Part shown: positions 18,143-25,925 of the stretch, one piece after another | Numbering within the stretch: the first letter of the stretch is position 1 | Layout: each line of letters begins with the position of its first letter | Source of the DNA: Anaerobutyricum hallii | GTDB taxonomy: Bacteria; Bacillota; Clostridia; Lachnospirales; Lachnospiraceae | Reading direction: 5' to 3' | Length of the DNA stretch: 64,000 nucleotides | NCBI RefSeq assembly: GCF_900209925.1 | Contig: NZ_LT907978.1 | Span: 1,113,219-1,177,218 of the forward strand | Made by a program: the position numbers and the translations under genes | The notes under the pieces: model-generated | The model's database searches: none | What the model was told of the DNA's origin: nothing | The model's input: the letters and a program-made list of their open reading frames with translations, nothing else

Positions 18143-19444
18143 TTAATTTTGTGAAAAAAGCTGTTCTAATTGTGTGAAAAATCCCGGATAGGACACATCG
18201 ACACAATCGGAATCAGTGATGATAGTTTCTCCGTCTGCGTTAAGTCCTGCAACGGCAAACGTCATTGCGATACGGTGATCCATAGAACAATTAATGTTTG
18301 TGCCGTAAAGTACAGGGATTGTATTATTACTGCGGCTATTGATAATAAAGCCATCTTCTGTATCTATGATATCAGCACCCATAGCACCTAAGTTTTCCGT
18401 CATAATAGCGATACGGTCAGATTCTTTTACACGAAGTTCGTGTGCATCTTTGATAATGGTCTGCCCCTTTGCAAAACATGCCATAAGGGCAATGACAGGA
18501 AGTTCGTCGATAAGAGCAGGGATAATATCTCCTTCTACAATTGTTCCTCGAAGGCTGCTTGTTTTTACAAGAAGATCAGCAACTGGTTCCCCGCCCTCTT
18601 CTCTGGCATTTAATAATGTGATATCAGCGCCCATATCCTGGCATACTTTCAAAATTCCAGCACGCGTGTCATTGATACCGACATTATTTATTGTGATTTC
18701 AGAATTTGGCGTAATCAGGGCGGCTACAATAAAGAAAGCGGCAGAAGAAATATCGCCGGGAACTTCGATATGCTGTCCATGCAAAGTTTCAGGTGGAGTA
18801 ATGGTGCAAGTGTTTTTATCTGATACGATATTGGCTCCAAAAGAACGAAGCATACGTTCTGTGTGATCTCTGGAAAGTGCCGGCTCAGTCACGCTTGTTT
18901 TTCCATTAGCATACAGTCCAGCAAGCAGTACACAGGATTTTACCTGAGCAGAAGCAACAGGTGAATCATAGTGAATGGCGTTTAGAGAACGGCCTTTGAT
19001 GGAAAGTGGTGCACAGCCAGTATCGTGAATACTTGTAATATCAGCGCCCATCATAGAAAGAGGTTTCATAATCCGTCCCATAGGGCGGGAATTTAAAGAA
19101 GCATCGCCGCTTAAAACAGTATCAAAGTTCTGACCGGCAAGGATTCCGGAAATAAGACGGGTTGTTGTGCCGCTATTTCCGACATCTAAAGTTTCTTCCG
19201 GTTTGTGAAGACCATGAAGCCCCTTTCCATGAACATAAATCGTGTCTTCTTTTTCTTCAATAGAAATTCCCGTTTTGCGAAAACAGTCAATAGTAGAAAG
19301 ACAATCAGCTCCTTTTAAAAATCCATGGATGGTAGTTGTTCCTTCTGCAAGTGAGCCAAACATAATGGCTCTGTGGCTGATGGATTTATCTCCGGGAACA
19401 CGAAGAGTTCCTTTAAGGCCGGTAATTCTTGTTATTTTTTTCAT
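18143..19444 (-). CDS. aroA: 3-phosphoshikimate 1-carboxyvinyltransferase (EPSP synthase)
   Basis: Joins shikimate 3-phosphate and phosphoenolpyruvate in the sixth step of the shikimate pathway. The 433-residue length is typical. Motifs are GDKSISHRAIMFGSLAEG near residue 18, LDVGNSGTTTRLISGIL near 84, SRPMGRIMKPL near 116 and the C-terminal MDHRIAMTFAVAGL near 384. It lies downstream of tyrA on the same strand with a 130-bp gap that contains a 61-bp hairpin repeat, consistent with an aromatic amino acid gene cluster. Confidence 0.95.
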   Translation of the reverse strand: MKKITRITGLKGTLRVPGDKSISHRAIMFGSLAEGTTTIHGFLKGADCLSTIDCFRKTGISIEEKEDTIYVHGKGLHGLHKPEETLDVGNSGTTTRLISGILAGQNFDTVLSGDASLNSRPMGRIMKPLSMMGADITSIHDTGCAPLSIKGRSLNAIHYDSPVASAQVKSCVLLAGLYANGKTSVTEPALSRDHTERMLRSFGANIVSDKNTCTITPPETLHGQHIEVPGDISSAAFFIVAALITPNSEITINNVGINDTRAGILKVCQDMGADITLLNAREEGGEPVADLLVKTSSLRGTIVEGDIIPALIDELPVIALMACFAKGQTIIKDAHELRVKESDRIAIMTENLGAMGADIIDTEDGFIINSRSNNTIPVLYGTNINCSMDHRIAMTFAVAGLNADGETIITDSDCVDVSYPGFFTQLEQLFSQN

Positions 19445-19470
19445 AAATAAATCCTCACTTTATGTAAATT

Positions 19471-19531
19471 TATCTCAGTCGAGAAGGCTCCCACCTATTT
19501 CAGGTGGTGAGTGACAGCGACTCGACTTGAA
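19471..19531. repeat. 61-bp hairpin repeat, copy 1
   Basis: The outer stem AGTCGAG / CTCGACT and an inner stem around CCACC / GGTGG form a branched hairpin. A second copy with about four base differences lies at 31622-31682. The copies share exact ends (TATCTCAGTCGAG and CTCGACTTGAA). It sits between tyrA and aroA. The central CTCCCACC...GGTGG(C/T)GAG part recalls the start of the 181-bp elements at 43871 and 59998. Confidence 0.75.
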
Positions 19532-19574
19532 AAATAGTCATGTACATGTTTGTAATAAAAATGCGTAATACAGA

Positions 19575-20678
19575 TCAGCGAATATGTACAATGTAATTTC
19601 TCTCTTCTAACACCTGCGCCCCTTTTTGGCAGGATTCCTCATCGTAAAGAACGATTTCTAAAACACCTTCTTCAAACTCTCGATTATATATGATACCAAT
19701 ATTTTTTAAGCTGATGCTGTTGAAAGCAAGCAGAGAAGCAACTGTAGCGATTGTACCTGGCTGGTCTGGAATATGTACATAAAGTTTATGTACTTTATCA
19801 AATAAGCCAATGGAATGGTCGGGTACAGAATTTCGATATTCACCGGCTTCTTTAAAGTATTCATTGACATATGCGCCATTCTTATTGTCAAGCTGATCAA
19901 TAACTTCCTGAAGATCATGAATCATAGAAGTAAGTAAAGTTCTTATATTGGAAGAGTTATTTTCACAGATCTGTTCCCACATAACCGGAGAAGAAGAAGC
20001 AATTCGCGTGATATCCTTAAAACCTCCGGCAGCAAGCTGCTTTAACATACCGTTGTTCCGGTCTGCACGTCGGACAAGATGTACGAGTTCTGCAGCAACA
20101 ATATGCGGTACATGGCTGATTGCGGCTGTGATAAAATCGTGTTCTTCTGGTTTTAAAGAAACGGCTAATGCGCCTAATCCCTGAATAAAGGAAGAAAACT
20201 TTGTTGTAAGTTGAAATAGTGTACGCTCACTTGGTGTCAGAAAATAGTATGCATTTTCAAGAAGGTGATCATTGGCGTAAGCATATCCAGATTTTTCAGA
20301 GCCAACCATCGGATGACCGCCAATAAAGTTTGTCTCCATATCAAGTTCTTTGATGGCAGTCTGAATTGGTTCCTTCACACTTCCGACATCGGTAAGCAGA
20401 CAGTTTTCCGAAACAATATCTTTTAATTCTTTTAAATATTCAATATTATTTGAAACCGGTGCGCAGAGAAAGATAATGTCACAGGAAGAAAATGTTGGAT
20501 CAAGTGTTTCAAAGTATTGATTTAAAGTGCCATCTTCTTTAGCTGCTTTAAGAGAGTCGGTATTTGTATCGAATCCATAAATAATGCTATCCGGATGTAT
20601 TCTTCGTATTGTTTTGGCGATAGAGCCGCCGATTAGTCCAAGGCCGATAAAGCCGATTGTCATATGATTTGCGTTCAT
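19575..20678 (-). CDS. tyrA: Prephenate dehydrogenase with C-terminal ACT domain
   Basis: Oxidatively decarboxylates prephenate to 4-hydroxyphenylpyruvate for tyrosine synthesis. The 367 residues contain the dinucleotide-binding GFIGLGLIGGS near residue 9, DVGSVKEPI near 97, GGHPMVGSEKSGY near 119 (catalytic His region), SHVPHIVAAEL near 188, and an ACT domain (LYVHIPDQPGTIATVASLL) from about residue 295, probably for feedback control by tyrosine. Start at 20678 has GGAGG 8 nt upstream. It precedes aroA in the same direction. Confidence 0.92.
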   Translation of the reverse strand: MNANHMTIGFIGLGLIGGSIAKTIRRIHPDSIIYGFDTNTDSLKAAKEDGTLNQYFETLDPTFSSCDIIFLCAPVSNNIEYLKELKDIVSENCLLTDVGSVKEPIQTAIKELDMETNFIGGHPMVGSEKSGYAYANDHLLENAYYFLTPSERTLFQLTTKFSSFIQGLGALAVSLKPEEHDFITAAISHVPHIVAAELVHLVRRADRNNGMLKQLAAGGFKDITRIASSSPVMWEQICENNSSNIRTLLTSMIHDLQEVIDQLDNKNGAYVNEYFKEAGEYRNSVPDHSIGLFDKVHKLYVHIPDQPGTIATVASLLAFNSISLKNIGIIYNREFEEGVLEIVLYDEESCQKGAQVLEERNYIVHIR

Positions 20679-20731
20679 AATTGAAGCCTCCAAGCGATAT
20701 AAGTTGATGTGAGTTTTAGAGCATCGCGAAT

Positions 20732-20763
20732 GATATACTATGTGATCAAATGGTGATCAAATG
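20732..20763 (-). promoter_or_regulatory. tyrA promoter overlapped by a perfect 11-bp tandem repeat
   Basis: On the minus strand TTGATC (20755-20760) and TATATC (20732-20737) lie 17 bp apart. On the plus strand GTGATCAAATG is repeated exactly at 20742-20752 and 20753-20763, covering the -35 and spacer, so it may be an operator. The rest of the gap to 21177 (about 480 bp between tyrA and the EF-G paralogue) is A/T-rich and contains only the promoter at 21046 that I can name. Confidence 0.5.
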
Positions 20764-21045
20764 GTATAGATATGTAATCTGATACCGTAGAATAGTAAAT
20801 AATACGATAATCTCAACGGTATTTATTGTACATGGAAAAAGAAAACGTGTCAACACTTTTCAGCGTTAAAGCAAAATCGGAAAAAGAAGGGAAAGTTGGT
20901 TGGACTATTCAGAAAATATGTTGATTTTGCGATGTTTTATTCTAGAAGAGAAGGATAATATGTGTTGGAGAGAGGGATATAGTAATAAGATTTTCTATGA
21001 ATTTAAACGAATTCAAAAAAATGTGTCAAAATGCTAAAAATACTC

Positions 21046-21074
21046 TTGTAAAATGAAGAATTTTTTAGTAAAAT
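21046..21074 (+). promoter_or_regulatory. Promoter of the EF-G paralogue
   Basis: TTGTAA at 21046-21051 and TAAAAT at 21069-21074 with 17 bp spacing, about 95 nt before the start codon. Confidence 0.5.
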
Positions 21075-21177
21075 AGTCATGTGAGATTCTTGGTATAAGA
21101 ATAATTATTCATTAATTTTACAAAAATAAAGCTGAAAATCTCGCAAATATGATTAAACAACATGGGAGGAACTGATT

Positions 21178-23271
21178 ATGAACGTATATGCAACCGAAAG
21201 TATTAGAAATGTCGTATTACTTGGACATGGTGGCTGTGGCAAGACTTCTTTAATTGAATCTATGGCTTTTACAACGGGGATTATTAAGAGGGTTCGTACA
21301 GTAACAGAAGGCGGTACAGTAAGTGATTACGATAAAGAAGAGGTTAAAAGAAAGTTTTCTATTCAGTCCTCAGTTATTCCTCTGGAGGTAGATGGAGTTA
21401 AGGTGAATCTTTTAGACACACCAGGTTTCTTTGATTTTTCAGGTGAGGTGTACGAAGCATTAAGTGTAGCAGATGGCGCGATCATCGTTATTAATGGTAA
21501 GTCCGGAGTAGAAGTTGGAACAAGAAAGAGTTTTGAATTTTGTGCGAAGAGAGGCATTCCGGTTATCGTATATATTACATGTGTAGAAGATGAACATGTA
21601 GATGCTTCTGCGATTATTGATGAACTTCGAGAAAGCTATGGTAACAAGATCGTACCGTTCCATATGCCAATGAAGGAAGGAACAGAATTTAAAGGATTTA
21701 TCAATGCAGCGAAGATGTTAGAGTGTCGTTTACAGCCGAATGGAACTTACTACGAAAAAGAAGTAGAAGAAGGCGTGAATGAGGAGCTTGATGAATATCG
21801 TCAGCAGTTGATGGAAGGTGTTGCTGAGACAAGCGAAGAACTTATGGAGAAGTTCTTTGCAGAAGAGCCATTTACAGAAGATGAGATTAAGACGGCGATT
21901 GTTTCTTCTATTGCAAAGAGAGACCTTATGCCTGTTATCTGTGGAGCAATCAATACAGATTATGGTGCTAATATTCTTCTTCATGATATGGTGAAGTATT
22001 TCTCCGCACCAGGTACCGTTACAGATCAGTTTGTTGGAATTAAAGTAAAGACAGATGAACCGGTGAGCGCAGCTTATGATGTAAGTCAGCCGGTAAGTGC
22101 TTATGTATTTAAGACGATCGCAGATCCATTTGTAGGCCGTTTTTCTTTAGTAAAGGTTACAGATGGTATTTTAAAGGCAGATAGTGCTGTATATAATGCA
22201 AACAGAGATGCAGAAGAGCGTATCGGTAAGCTCTATGTTTTAAGAGGTAAGGAACAGATTGAAGTGAATGCTCTTTATGCAGGTGATATTGGAGCAATCG
22301 CAAAACTTTCTGTTACAAAGACGGGGGATACTTTATCACCGAAGGCTAACCCTATCATCTTTGAGAAAGCTGAGATGCCGGAACCATATACATTTGTCCG
22401 CTATGTCACAAAGACAAAGGGTGATGAAGATAAAGTTTCTGCTGCTCTTAAGAAGTTGATGGATGAAGATCTTACGTTAAAAGAAGTTAATGACAAAGCG
22501 AACCGTCAGATGTTATTATATGGTTTAGGAGATCAGCATCTTGAAATTGTAAAGAGTAAGCTTGCCGACCGATATAAAGTGGAAATCGAACTTGTAAAGC
22601 CAAAGGTAGCATTTAAAGAGACGATCCGAGGCAAAGTAGAAGTTCGTGGTAAGTATAAGAAACAGTCGGGTGGACATGGTCAGTATGGTGATGTTCTTAT
22701 GGAATTTGAACCATCTGGCGATTTAGAAACACCATATGTATTTGATGAGAAGATTTTCGGTGGAGCTGTTCCAAAGAACTACTTCCCGGCAGTAGAGAAG
22801 GGTATTGCAGAAAGTTGTCTGAAGGGACCTTTAGCTGGATATCCGGTTGTTGGAATTAAAGCAACCTTGACAGATGGTTCTTATCATCCGGTTGACTCAT
22901 CTGAGATGGCATTCAAGATGGCAGCGATCACAGCATTTAAGAATGGTGTGATGGATGCAAAACCAGTTCTTCTTGAACCGATTGTAAATCTTAAAGTAGA
23001 TGTTCTTGATAAGAATACCGGTGATGTTATGGGTGACTTGAATAAGCGCCGCGGTCGTATTCTTGGAATGAATCCATTAGAAGGTGGAAGACAGGAATTA
23101 GTAGCAGACATTCCTTTGGCAAGCCTGATTGGATATTCTACAGATTTACGTTCCATGACAGGTGGAAGTGGAGAATTCTCCTATGAATTTAGCAGATATG
23201 AGCAGATGCCGGCAGATGCTCAGGAAAAAGTATTAAAAGAAGCAGCGGCTGAAAAGGAGAATATTAAATAA
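21178..23271 (+). CDS. Elongation factor G-like translational GTPase (paralogue type)
   Basis: The 697 residues have EF-G architecture: a G domain (P-loop GHGGCGKTSL near residue 17, DTPGFFDF near 80), a beta-barrel domain from about 290, and domains III to V (VGIKATLTDGSYHPVDSSEM is the conserved domain IV/V region near 560). The G4 position reads YITCVEDEH instead of the usual NKxD, so guanine recognition is altered. There are no ribosomal protein genes next to it, unlike the main fusA. It is probably an auxiliary EF-G2-type factor. GGGAGGAACTG precedes the ATG. An HD hydrolase gene follows after 3 nt. Confidence 0.85.
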   Translation: MNVYATESIRNVVLLGHGGCGKTSLIESMAFTTGIIKRVRTVTEGGTVSDYDKEEVKRKFSIQSSVIPLEVDGVKVNLLDTPGFFDFSGEVYEALSVADGAIIVINGKSGVEVGTRKSFEFCAKRGIPVIVYITCVEDEHVDASAIIDELRESYGNKIVPFHMPMKEGTEFKGFINAAKMLECRLQPNGTYYEKEVEEGVNEELDEYRQQLMEGVAETSEELMEKFFAEEPFTEDEIKTAIVSSIAKRDLMPVICGAINTDYGANILLHDMVKYFSAPGTVTDQFVGIKVKTDEPVSAAYDVSQPVSAYVFKTIADPFVGRFSLVKVTDGILKADSAVYNANRDAEERIGKLYVLRGKEQIEVNALYAGDIGAIAKLSVTKTGDTLSPKANPIIFEKAEMPEPYTFVRYVTKTKGDEDKVSAALKKLMDEDLTLKEVNDKANRQMLLYGLGDQHLEIVKSKLADRYKVEIELVKPKVAFKETIRGKVEVRGKYKKQSGGHGQYGDVLMEFEPSGDLETPYVFDEKIFGGAVPKNYFPAVEKGIAESCLKGPLAGYPVVGIKATLTDGSYHPVDSSEMAFKMAAITAFKNGVMDAKPVLLEPIVNLKVDVLDKNTGDVMGDLNKRRGRILGMNPLEGGRQELVADIPLASLIGYSTDLRSMTGGSGEFSYEFSRYEQMPADAQEKVLKEAAAEKENIK

Positions 23272-23274
23272 ACT

Positions 23275-23826
23275 ATGATTGATAAAGCGATTACATTTGC
23301 TACGAAGGCGCATGAAGGTCAATTTCGGAAAGGAACAAAGCTTCCGTATATTGTGCATCCGTTAGAGGTGGGGGTTATTGTCTCACGAATGACACAGGAT
23401 AAGGAAGTGATTGCAGCAGCAATTCTTCATGACACATTGGAAGATTGTAAAGAAGTAACGTTTTCTGTACTCTGTCAGGAATTTGGAGAAAGGGTGGCAG
23501 AGATTGTAAGAGCCGAGAGTGAGGAAAAGGGGGGGACCTGGAACGAGCGAAAGGCTAATACAGTAAGAAGATTAAAAGAAGAGAAAGTTTCTGATGTGAA
23601 GTTGGTTGCTTTGGCAGATAAGCTTTCAAATGCACGTTCCTTAAAACGAGATTATCAAATGGTTGGTGATAAGCTGTGGCAGCGTTTTAATATGAAAGAC
23701 AAAGCACAGCAGGCCTGGTATTACAGGGGGTTATGTGATTCGTTAAAGAATATGGAGGAGTTTCCAGAGTATTGGGAATTTTGTGAATTGATTGCTTATG
23801 TGTTTCGCGGTGTAGTTGTAGAGTAG
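23275..23826 (+). CDS. HD-domain hydrolase, small (p)ppGpp-hydrolase-like
   Basis: The 183-residue protein has the RelA/SpoT-type HD domain alone: AHEGQFRKGTKLPYIVHPLE near residue 12, AAAILHDTLED near 46 with the metal-binding His-Asp, and LVALADKLSNARSL near 104. No synthetase or TGS domain is present. This resembles MESH1-like small alarmone hydrolases, but some family members act on other nucleotides. It starts 3 nt after the EF-G paralogue and is probably co-transcribed, linking a translation GTPase with a possible alarmone hydrolase. Confidence 0.8.
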   Translation: MIDKAITFATKAHEGQFRKGTKLPYIVHPLEVGVIVSRMTQDKEVIAAAILHDTLEDCKEVTFSVLCQEFGERVAEIVRAESEEKGGTWNERKANTVRRLKEEKVSDVKLVALADKLSNARSLKRDYQMVGDKLWQRFNMKDKAQQAWYYRGLCDSLKNMEEFPEYWEFCELIAYVFRGVVVE

Positions 23827-23865
23827 TTTATAATATCTGTTTTTAACAAAAAAGAGTAATGTAAT

Positions 23866-23914
23866 AAAAGAACAGGTGTCATCGATGGAATAGTCGGGAT
23901 ATCTGTTCTTTTTT
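23866..23914 (+). terminator. Terminator after the EF-G/HD operon
   Basis: AAAAGAACAG (about 23866-23876) pairs with CTGTTCTTTT (from 23902), followed by more T. The rest of the 300-bp gap to 24124 holds the hom promoter. Confidence 0.65.
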
Positions 23915-24013
23915 GCGGTAAATAAATGAAGAAAATAATGCGAAAAACGATATTATTTTTGAAAAAGAATGTAACAGAAGTTGTTTTTTTAAGATTATTT
24001 TAAAAAAAAGCAG

Positions 24014-24042
24014 TTGCAAGGATGAAAATAGTATGATAATAT
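24014..24042 (+). promoter_or_regulatory. Promoter of the ACT protein-hom operon
   Basis: TTGCAA at 24014-24019 and TAATAT at 24037-24042 with 17 bp between. No T-box or known riboswitch was recognised in the leader. Confidence 0.45.
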
Positions 24043-24124
24043 CTTTGAGGTGAAAACATTTGTATTTCATAGACGAACAAATACGAGAAGGGAATCCTGA
24101 CTGTTACAGGCAGGAGATAAGAAT

Positions 24125-24568
24125 ATGGAGAACAGTTCTAAATTTTATATGGTAAAAAAGAAAGCTTTGCCCGAAATATTATTAAAAGTGGCAGAAGCGA
24201 ATGCTTTGCTAAACAGGGGGAAAGCAAGGACAATTAAGGAAGCGATAGATGCTGTTGGTATCAGTCGGAGTTCTTATTACAAATATAAAGATGATATCTT
24301 TCCTATTCATGAAAAGATACAGGGGAAAACGATTACCTTTGTAATGGAAATGGAAGACCGGCCGGGTCTGCTTTCCAGCATATTAAAGGTTGTAGCAGAT
24401 TGCAAGGCAAATATTTTGTCGATACATCAGAGTATACCGGTAAATCATATTGCGCTTATAACGTTAAGTGTAATGATTTTACCAATTACAGATGATGTGG
24501 CAGAACTTTTTGATAGAATTGAAAATGCAGATGGAATTAATAATCTGAAGATTGTTTCAGAAGAATAA
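24125..24568 (+). CDS. ACT domain-containing protein (PheB/UPF0735-like)
   Basis: The 147-residue protein has an N-terminal helix-turn-helix-like part (NRGKARTIKEAIDAVGISRS near residue 31) and a C-terminal ACT domain (ITFVMEMEDRPGLLSSILK near residue 70). The ACT fold usually binds an amino acid. It lies 11 nt before homoserine dehydrogenase, as in many Firmicutes, so it probably regulates or senses the aspartate-derived pathway. The precise ligand is unknown. The start follows GCAGGAGATAAGAAT. Confidence 0.85.
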   Translation: MENSSKFYMVKKKALPEILLKVAEANALLNRGKARTIKEAIDAVGISRSSYYKYKDDIFPIHEKIQGKTITFVMEMEDRPGLLSSILKVVADCKANILSIHQSIPVNHIALITLSVMILPITDDVAELFDRIENADGINNLKIVSEE

Positions 24569-24579
24569 GGAGGACAAAG

Positions 24580-25785
24580 ATGATAAATGTAGCGGTGTTA
24601 GGATATGGCACGATTGGTTCAGGTGTAGTAGAAGTACTGCAGACCAATGCCGCAGTCATTGCAAAGAGAGTAGGAGAGGACATTGCCGTAAAATATATTT
24701 TGGATCTGAGAGATTTTCCAGGAAATCCGAATGCGGATAAAGTTGTCCATGATTACGATATTATCGATAAAGATAGCGATATTCAGGTTGTTGTAGAGTG
24801 TATGGGCGGTGTGGAGCCGGCTTATACTTTTGTAAAAAAAGCATTGCTTAATGGAAAAAGTGTTGCAACTTCGAATAAAGAACTGGTTGCAAAACATGGG
24901 GCAGAACTCATTGCGATCGCTCGAGAAAAGAACATAAACTTTTTATTTGAAGCAAGCGTTGGCGGCGGTATCCCGATCGTTCGTCCGTTACTGCGCTGCC
25001 TCACAGCAGATGTGATTGAAGAAGTCAGTGGTATTTTAAATGGTACGACAAATTATATGCTTACAAGAATGGGAGAAGAAGGACTTTCCTTTGAAGAAGC
25101 TTTAAAGGAAGCACAGGAAAAAGGATATGCAGAACTTCATCCGGAAGCAGATGTAGAAGGTTATGATGCCTGTCGTAAGGTTGCGATATTATCTTCTCTC
25201 GCATTTGGACAGCAGGTTGATTTTGAAGATATTTATACAGAAGGTATTACAAAAATTACTGCAGAAGATTTTTGTTATGCTGCAAAAATGAAAAAGAGCA
25301 TCAAACTTCTTGGAAGCAGCTGGAAAACAGATGACAAGTTTTATGCTATGGTATGTCCGATGCTTTTAGATAATGAACATCCACTTTCAGGAGTAAAAGA
25401 TGTATTTAACGCAATTTTTGTACGTGGAAATATGGTAGATGAGACAATGTTTTATGGTAAAGGAGCTGGAAAGCTTCCTACAGCCAGTGCAGTGGCAGCG
25501 GATGTTATAGATTGTGCGAAACATATCGGAAAGAATATTAAAATTCTTTGGGAACCGGAAAAACTTACATTAAGCGATCTTGGAAACTTTGAGAGAAAAT
25601 ATTTTGTAAGAATGCCAGCAGACACTGCAGAAGAAACAATACAGAATATATTCGGAACAGTGGAGATGATTTCAGTGGATGGAATTGATGAAAAAGCATT
25701 TATCACAGGGCTTATGAAAGAAAGCGCCTTTAATGCGGCAGCAGAAAAAGCAGGAAATATTATTAACCGTATCCGTCTTGACTGA
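24580..25785 (+). CDS. hom: Homoserine dehydrogenase
   Basis: Reduces aspartate semialdehyde to homoserine for threonine and methionine. The 401-residue protein begins with the NAD(P)-binding VAVLGYGTIGSGVVEVL. Other motifs are VVECMGGVEPAY near 71, SNKELVAKHG near 98, GGGIPIVRPL near 128, GILNGTTNYMLT near 147 and EADVEGYDACRKVAILS near 190 with the catalytic Asp-Lys region. A C-terminal ACT-like segment is short or degenerate. AAGGAGGACAAAG precedes the ATG. It is translated from the same operon as the upstream ACT protein. Confidence 0.95.
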   Translation: MINVAVLGYGTIGSGVVEVLQTNAAVIAKRVGEDIAVKYILDLRDFPGNPNADKVVHDYDIIDKDSDIQVVVECMGGVEPAYTFVKKALLNGKSVATSNKELVAKHGAELIAIAREKNINFLFEASVGGGIPIVRPLLRCLTADVIEEVSGILNGTTNYMLTRMGEEGLSFEEALKEAQEKGYAELHPEADVEGYDACRKVAILSSLAFGQQVDFEDIYTEGITKITAEDFCYAAKMKKSIKLLGSSWKTDDKFYAMVCPMLLDNEHPLSGVKDVFNAIFVRGNMVDETMFYGKGAGKLPTASAVAADVIDCAKHIGKNIKILWEPEKLTLSDLGNFERKYFVRMPADTAEETIQNIFGTVEMISVDGIDEKAFITGLMKESAFNAAAEKAGNIINRIRLD

Positions 25786-25925
25786 TTATAAAAAAATATG
25801 TAGAATAGTCTGCATATAATCAAAGAGTAATTTTAATAGTTGGTTTTCCTGTATTACATCTGGAATACACTGACTTTAGATTAAAATAATAGATGAGAAT
25901 ATTGAAAGACTTAGGGAGGAACAGA

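Noticed and set aside
25786-25925. Lysine riboswitch before lysC
   Set aside because: The gap is only 140 bp and lacks the conserved L-box elements; no terminator-antiterminator pair was seen.
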